Assembly (NCBI GenBank): GCA_030531505.1
Contig: JAUNNH010000002.1
Coordinates: 55,964-119,963 of the forward strand
DNA: 64,000 nt
Source of the DNA: Eubacteriales bacterium
GTDB taxonomy: Bacteria; Bacillota; Clostridia; Oscillospirales; Oscillospiraceae
Direction of reading: 5' to 3'
Shown: positions 59,877 through 64,000 of the stretch, piece after piece
How positions within the stretch are numbered: the first letter of the stretch is position 1
Layout of the letters: every line of letters begins with the position of its first letter
The notes under the pieces: model-generated
What the model was told of the DNA's origin: nothing
What the model saw: only the letters and a program-made list of their open reading frames with translations
Database searches by the model: none
Program-made: the position numbers and the translations under genes

Positions 59877-60793
59877 AAAGACAGGTTTTCCGGGTCAACA
59901 CCGACGGCTTTAACGGCGCATGGTATCCCTGCGCCGAGAAGAGCAAACGCGGAATCATCGCCATGCTGGGAGACAGCGCGGAGGACTATATGGCCTCATG
60001 CGGAGCCAAATGGCTGAACCGACAGGGAATCCACGTGCTGGCCATGTCCCCGGAGAAAAAGGATTACGGGCACCACAATATCCCGCTGGAGCGCTTTGGC
60101 CGGGCCATTGCCTTTCTGAAAGCACAGGGCATTGATAAGCTGGGCGTGGTGGGCGCCTCCACCACCGGCATGATGGCCCTGCTGGCGGCGTCGTATTATC
60201 CGGAGCTTACGCTTACCATCGCTATTTCGCCTCCTGACTTCGTCATGGAGGGCTTTTATCAGGACGGAAAGGACGGCATGCACGAGCGTCCCGGCGACAA
60301 CGAATCCACCGTCACCTGGCAGGGCAAGCCTCTGCCCTATCTGCCCTATGCCTACCGTCACCCCGAGTACTGGCAGCAGATCATGGCGGATTCGAAAGCA
60401 GGGGGCGACAAGATCGCCTCCCGGAAGATGTTTGACGAATCGGAGCGCCGTCATCCCATCCGGGAAGAGGAGCGGATCAAGGTCGAAAAGATCCGCGGAA
60501 AGCTCATTTTCATCGGCGCGGAGGACGACGTGCTGTGGGATACCTGCAAGTATATCCGCCGGATGGAGGAGCGGCTGGAGCGGCTTCCCCATGACAGCGT
60601 TTATGAAGCCTGGCTCTATGAGCACGGCACCCATTTTGCCTTTCCCGAATCCCTGCTCAAGAGCATGCTCCCGGTGGGCTCCGGGCTGCTGGTATCGTTC
60701 ATGTTCAAAGCCGGGAAGGAGCATCCAAAGGAGTGCAGAGAGACGAGGCTCGATATTGACCGGCGGCTGAAAAAGGCGCTGGCGGAATGGTGA
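59873..60793 (+). CDS. Alpha/beta hydrolase, BAAT/acyl-CoA thioesterase C-terminal-like (operon gene 4)
   Basis: A 306-residue hydrolase with the nucleophile elbow GASTTGMMAL near 101-110, Asp in GAEDDVLWD, and His in EHGTHFAF. This is the arrangement of acyl-CoA thioesterase/bile-acid-CoA N-acyltransferase C-terminal domains; Ser in place of Cys favours hydrolysis. ATG at 59873, after GGAGGGA, overlaps the stop of gene 3. An acyl-transfer or ester-cleaving step in the pathway is inferred. Confidence 0.8.
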   Translation: MKRQVFRVNTDGFNGAWYPCAEKSKRGIIAMLGDSAEDYMASCGAKWLNRQGIHVLAMSPEKKDYGHHNIPLERFGRAIAFLKAQGIDKLGVVGASTTGMMALLAASYYPELTLTIAISPPDFVMEGFYQDGKDGMHERPGDNESTVTWQGKPLPYLPYAYRHPEYWQQIMADSKAGGDKIASRKMFDESERRHPIREEERIKVEKIRGKLIFIGAEDDVLWDTCKYIRRMEERLERLPHDSVYEAWLYEHGTHFAFPESLLKSMLPVGSGLLVSFMFKAGKEHPKECRETRLDIDRRLKKALAEW

Positions 60794-60812
60794 ATGACAG
60801 GAGGATACCAAA

Positions 60813-61436
60813 ATGGCGCTTCTCAGGAAATTTTTCAACCAGACCCGGAAGCCGGAGGGCTTTCTCGGGAAGCTGATGCTCAGCGGCATGAATAGCGGCC
60901 ACGCGAAGCTGGCGGACTGGGGATTTGAGCATCTGCCGGAGCTCACGGTGTCCCAGGCGGTGGATCTGGGCTGCGGCGGCGGGCGCAACGCGGGGGAACT
61001 TCTCAAGAAGTACCCGGCGGCGCACGTGACCGCCATTGACTACTCCGCGCTCTGCGTGGAAAAAGCAAAGTCATACAACCGGGCCATGATCGCGGCGGAA
61101 CGCTGCACCGTGCGGCAGGGAGACGTTTCGGCGCTCGACCTTCCCGCAGCGTCCTTTGACCTGGCCACGGCCTTTGAGACCATCTATTTCTGGCCAGGAC
61201 TGGAGAAATGCTTTGCCGAGGCGGCGAAGGTGTTAAAGTCCGGCGGGTATTTTCTGATCTGCAACGAGTCCGACGGGGCCGATCCGACCAGCGTGAAATT
61301 TGAATCGATCATCGACGGCATGAAAAACTACACGCCGCAGGAAATCGAAGCCGCTCTGAAGGCCGCGGGCTTCTCCCGGGTGGAGATCGACCATCATCCC
61401 ACGAAGCCCTGGATCGCCGTGCTGGCGAAAAAGTGA
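60813..61436 (+). CDS. Class I SAM-dependent methyltransferase (operon gene 5)
   Basis: A 207-residue methyltransferase. Motif I VDLGCGGGRNAGEL near 50-63, motif II TAIDYSALCVEKAK, and LKSGGYFLICNE. AGGAGG precedes the ATG. The N-terminal 30 residues (FFNQTRKPEGFLGKLMLSGMNSGH) are typical of a methyltransferase group found with multidrug or lipid genes in gut Clostridia; the substrate is unknown. Confidence 0.85.
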   Translation: MALLRKFFNQTRKPEGFLGKLMLSGMNSGHAKLADWGFEHLPELTVSQAVDLGCGGGRNAGELLKKYPAAHVTAIDYSALCVEKAKSYNRAMIAAERCTVRQGDVSALDLPAASFDLATAFETIYFWPGLEKCFAEAAKVLKSGGYFLICNESDGADPTSVKFESIIDGMKNYTPQEIEAALKAAGFSRVEIDHHPTKPWIAVLAKK

Positions 61437-61542
61437 GTGCGGCGAACGAGCAACTCTCCCATCTCACAGCGGCCAAAAAAGCATCTGCGGGATGGGCATA
61501 TTCAAGCAGAACGGTTAGAGATTGCTAACAGGAGGACGAACG

Positions 61543-62131
61543 ATGAAGCTGAGCACGAAAGAATTCGACGCCATGCAGATGGGCTGGCGGAAATGGTACA
61601 TCGAAAAAATAGAACTGAAGACCTTTGAAAAGTTCGGCCTCGACCTGCGTGGCGCGGACATTCTGGAAGTGGGCTGCGGAAACGGTTATGCGGCTTCACT
61701 GCTTACTGCGCGCGGCGTCAACAGTTACACAGGCCTTGACATCATGCCGGAGCAGCTGGCAATCGCGCGAAACAGAAAGTTGCCCAATGCGAGCTTTGTG
61801 CTGGGCAGCGCTGACGATCTGAGCCGCTTCCCGGACAGGAGCTTCGACGCGATCCTGGACTTCTGCATCCTCCACCATGTGGAGGGCTGGCGGACCTTCT
61901 TTGACGAGAGCCGTCGGGTGCTGAAGGACGGAGGGAGCATCTATGTCGCCGACCTCTCCAAGAGATGCATCCACATCGTCGACGCTGCTGCACTGGGATC
62001 ACGCGGAGGAGGCGCTCTTTACCCTCAAAGAGTTCGAGGAAGAAGCCAACAAACGCGGATTTGAGACCGTAAATAAGGCAAACGACCTGGGACTGGAAGG
62101 CTATTTCCGGTTCCGCAAAAAGGAGAACTGA
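61543..62131 (+). pseudogene. Class I SAM-dependent methyltransferase, frameshifted (operon gene 6)
   Basis: The N-terminal 145 residues carry motif I (ILEVGCGNGYAASLL), GLDIMPEQLAIA and LKDGGSIYVADLSK. At about 61984 the coding frame shifts by one base: the expected continuation LLHWDHAEEALFTLKEFEEEA lies in the next frame and runs to 62131, while the original frame drifts to a stop at 62064. One extra base near 61981-61985 explains it. Either the gene is broken or the sequence has an error there. AGGAGG precedes the ATG. Confidence 0.8.
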
Positions 62132-62133
62132 CC

Positions 62134-63015
62134 ATGGCAAGGAAAGATTCGAATAACCAGAAAAAGTCCATGAGCGCCATGTTCCGCGGCAGGGCGATCT
62201 TCAAGCCTCTGAATACCGGGCGCATCGACGAGCGCGTCGCCTGTGTGCGTGAATGGGTGGCGAACATCTTTTTCTACACCAAAAACGGCGTTACCATCAT
62301 GATCGACGCAGGCTACAACTATGCCCGGCTGCAGGAGAAAATGCAGTGGCTCGGCATCGACCCGGCAGGCATCGGCCACATCCTGATCACCCATCAGGAT
62401 ACCGACCACGTCGGCGCGCTGGAAGAGGACAGCGAGCGGCTGTTTCAAAACGCCACGGTCTACATCGGTGAAATCGAAAACCGCTATCTGACCGGCGAAA
62501 CGCGGCGGAAGGTCATCCACGGCCTGTACAAGCTGCCGATGGTCAAAATGGACAACCGGAAGGTGCTGCTGCGCGACGGCGAGATTTTCAACATCGGCGA
62601 TATCAAGATCGAATGCATCCTGGTCCCCGGCCATACCTGGGGACACATGGTCTATCTGATCGACGACGAGTACCTCTTTACCGGAGACACGATCTGGTTC
62701 GGCGCGGACGGCGGCTACAGCTTCATCAGCACCCTGGCGGAGGACAACAAGCTGGCGGTCCGCTCCCTGGAGCGGCTGGAGCAGAACATCCGTGCGCGGA
62801 AGGGCCGCATCGCGGTGATCACCGGGCACACCGGCTGGACGGACGATCTCGACTTCGCCTTTGCCCATCGTGCGGAGATCTGCAAGCCCTTTACCAGACG
62901 CTATCCCGACCCGGAGGCTCCTTTCGACGGCTATGAGGAAGCGGAGGACACGGAGGAAGGGGCGCGGAGCGTGCCGCTTTCCAAAAAGAAACCGGGCGGG
63001 GGCGGAGCAATATGA
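62134..63015 (+). CDS. Metallo-beta-lactamase-fold hydrolase (operon gene 7)
   Basis: A 293-residue MBL-fold protein. Metal motifs are THQDTDHVGA near 87-96, the distal GHTWGH near 168 and FTGDTIWFG near 188; the last His is in ITGHTGW. This pattern fits hydrolases of esters or lactones and phosphodiesters. AAAAGGAGA precedes the ATG; the stop overlaps gene 8 (ATGA). Confidence 0.87.
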   Translation: MARKDSNNQKKSMSAMFRGRAIFKPLNTGRIDERVACVREWVANIFFYTKNGVTIMIDAGYNYARLQEKMQWLGIDPAGIGHILITHQDTDHVGALEEDSERLFQNATVYIGEIENRYLTGETRRKVIHGLYKLPMVKMDNRKVLLRDGEIFNIGDIKIECILVPGHTWGHMVYLIDDEYLFTGDTIWFGADGGYSFISTLAEDNKLAVRSLERLEQNIRARKGRIAVITGHTGWTDDLDFAFAHRAEICKPFTRRYPDPEAPFDGYEEAEDTEEGARSVPLSKKKPGGGGAI

Positions 63016-63692
63016 CACGAAAAGAACAGATTCAAAACGCCTATAAGCTGACCGGAGGGGTATCCTCCTTTTATGACGGGATGATGACCTATTCCACGCT
63101 GCCGGGCAAAGCCATCTGCCGGATCGTGTGGAACATGGACGGAGAGAAAAACCTCCGTTATCTCGAGCGCGCCCTGTCCGGCGTGCCGGAGGATTTTTCC
63201 GGAAAGCTGCTGGAGGTGCCGGTGGGCACCGGCGTGCTGACCATGCCGGTCTACCGGGAGCTTCCTGAAGCGGAGATCACCTGCCTGGACTACTCTCCCG
63301 ACATGATGGCGGCGGCGCAGGAGCGGGCAAAAAAGGCCGGAATCGGGAATGTGAGCTTTGTGCAGGGGGACGTGGGCGCACTGCCGTTTGAAGATGAGAG
63401 CTTCGACATTGTGCTCTCCCTCAACGGTTTTCACGCCTTCCCCGACAAGGAGGCGGCCTACCGGGAGACCTTCCGGGTGCTGAAACGCGGCGGGACCTTC
63501 TGCGGCTGCTTTTATATCCGGGGCGGCTGCCGCCGGACCGACTGGTTCATCCGGCATCTATACCAGCCCAGGGGTTTTTTCACGCCGCCCTACGAGACGG
63601 AGGCGAGCCTGCGGCAGCGGCTTTCCGGGCTGTACCGTTCGGTCAACGTGACAAGCGTGGAAGGCATCGGCTGCTTCCGCTGCGTCAAATGA
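63012..63692 (+). CDS. Class I SAM-dependent methyltransferase (operon gene 8)
   Basis: A 226-residue methyltransferase with motif I LLEVPVGTGVLTMPV near 69, motif II CLDYSPDMMAAAQERAK, and LKRGGTFCGCFY. It overlaps the MBL-fold gene by four bases, so the two are translationally coupled. Substrate unknown. Confidence 0.85.
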   Translation: MTRKEQIQNAYKLTGGVSSFYDGMMTYSTLPGKAICRIVWNMDGEKNLRYLERALSGVPEDFSGKLLEVPVGTGVLTMPVYRELPEAEITCLDYSPDMMAAAQERAKKAGIGNVSFVQGDVGALPFEDESFDIVLSLNGFHAFPDKEAAYRETFRVLKRGGTFCGCFYIRGGCRRTDWFIRHLYQPRGFFTPPYETEASLRQRLSGLYRSVNVTSVEGIGCFRCVK

Positions 63693-63708
63693 TATAAGGG
63701 GAAAGTGT

Positions 63709-64000
63709 ATGAAAAAACCGGACTATAAAAACTGGGTGCCGACGAGCATGGTGATCGGTCTCGGCGCGGCGGCGGCTGCTTCCGCGGGTCTGACCGCCAT
63801 CTTTGGCGCAACGGATTGCATTTTGAAGGGCAGACCGCGGCAGATCGCCGCCGTGGCCTTTGGCATCGCCACCCCGGTGCTGCTGTTCTCCACCGCCTGG
63901 ATGGGCGCCCTGCACCGGACCTTTGACTACAACGGAAAACGCAAGCTGGCCAAGACCATCGTCGACGGGACGGCGGACTTCTTGACGCTCCCCGACGGCG
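63709..64000 (+). CDS. Membrane-anchored methyltransferase-like protein, 5' part (operon gene 9, cut by window end)
   Basis: From ATG 63709 (AAGGGGAAA upstream) 97 codons are visible: a short start KKPDYKNWVP, two membrane helices (about 12-35 and 45-65), then YNGKRKLAKTIVDGTADFLTLPDG at the window edge. The KPDYKNWVP start with two helices is known to me from membrane-anchored class I methyltransferases; the SAM motif would come just beyond the window. Confidence 0.6.
   Translation, partial: MKKPDYKNWVPTSMVIGLGAAAAASAGLTAIFGATDCILKGRPRQIAAVAFGIATPVLLFSTAWMGALHRTFDYNGKRKLAKTIVDGTADFLTLPDG

Noticed and set aside
61437..61542. A small gene between methyltransferase genes 5 and 6
   Set aside because: The 106-base gap holds only short frames without ribosome binding sites or similarity that I recognise.

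Overview
The window is high-GC DNA from a Gram-positive (monoderm) Firmicute, most likely a gut Clostridia of the Oscillospiraceae type. The evidence is the gene set: an L-box lysine riboswitch, RNase J, Mini-RNase III, RqcH, an FtsK/SpoIIIE translocase, TepA, XpaC/TelA, the UPF0735 ACT protein, and no outer-membrane genes. Taxonomy is inferred from gene content only.

Layout. 1-6157: a sugar ABC importer (binding protein, two permeases, a DUF624 protein) and a GH3 glycosidase. 6212-10356 (minus): a heterodimeric ABC exporter and a small membrane protein. 10515-19466: a catabolic island with a TRAP transporter, a GntR/FadR-type regulator, E1alpha/E1beta/E2 of a 2-oxoacid dehydrogenase complex, an RpiB-like isomerase and a 2-hydroxyacid dehydrogenase. 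One AT-rich palindrome, TTATAATTATAA, sits on the -10 box of three promoters here, so the block looks like one small regulon. 19528-25166: aspartate-family amino acid genes (asd, aspartate kinase, hom; divergently UPF0735 and thrC). 25191-32198: tepA, five 107-bp tandem repeats, uppP, ftsK, mrnC, rqcH. 32304-35283: two paralogous ECF sigma factor/membrane partner pairs with matching ECF-type promoters. 35334-38432 (minus): an XpaC-TelA-LemA-like-YbaK group. 38551-42331: rpe, recR, rnj, an ArsC/Spx-like gene and secG.

42516-45534: a lysine riboswitch with terminator ahead of an amino-acid ABC importer, so probably a lysine-repressed lysine importer. 45559-48418: a TetR-type regulator and a FlaA1/CapD-type nucleotide-sugar dehydratase. 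48431-50214 (minus): upp, tsaB, tsaE. 50276-51563: a SEDS (RodA/FtsW) gene. 51564-56720 (minus): envelope proteins (leucine-rich repeat, unknown, NAGPA-type, lipoprotein, DUF975). 56818-56991: tRNA-Leu(CAG). 57125-57412: a broken tyrosine-recombinase C-terminus. 57615-64000: an operon of four methyltransferases (one frameshifted) plus the start of a likely fifth, two alpha/beta hydrolases, a metallo-beta-lactamase-fold protein and a small membrane protein, headed by a promoter with two GTTAG-N6-CTAAC dyads. This last block looks like acquired DNA next to a tRNA and is the best candidate for an undescribed system; its right end lies beyond the window.
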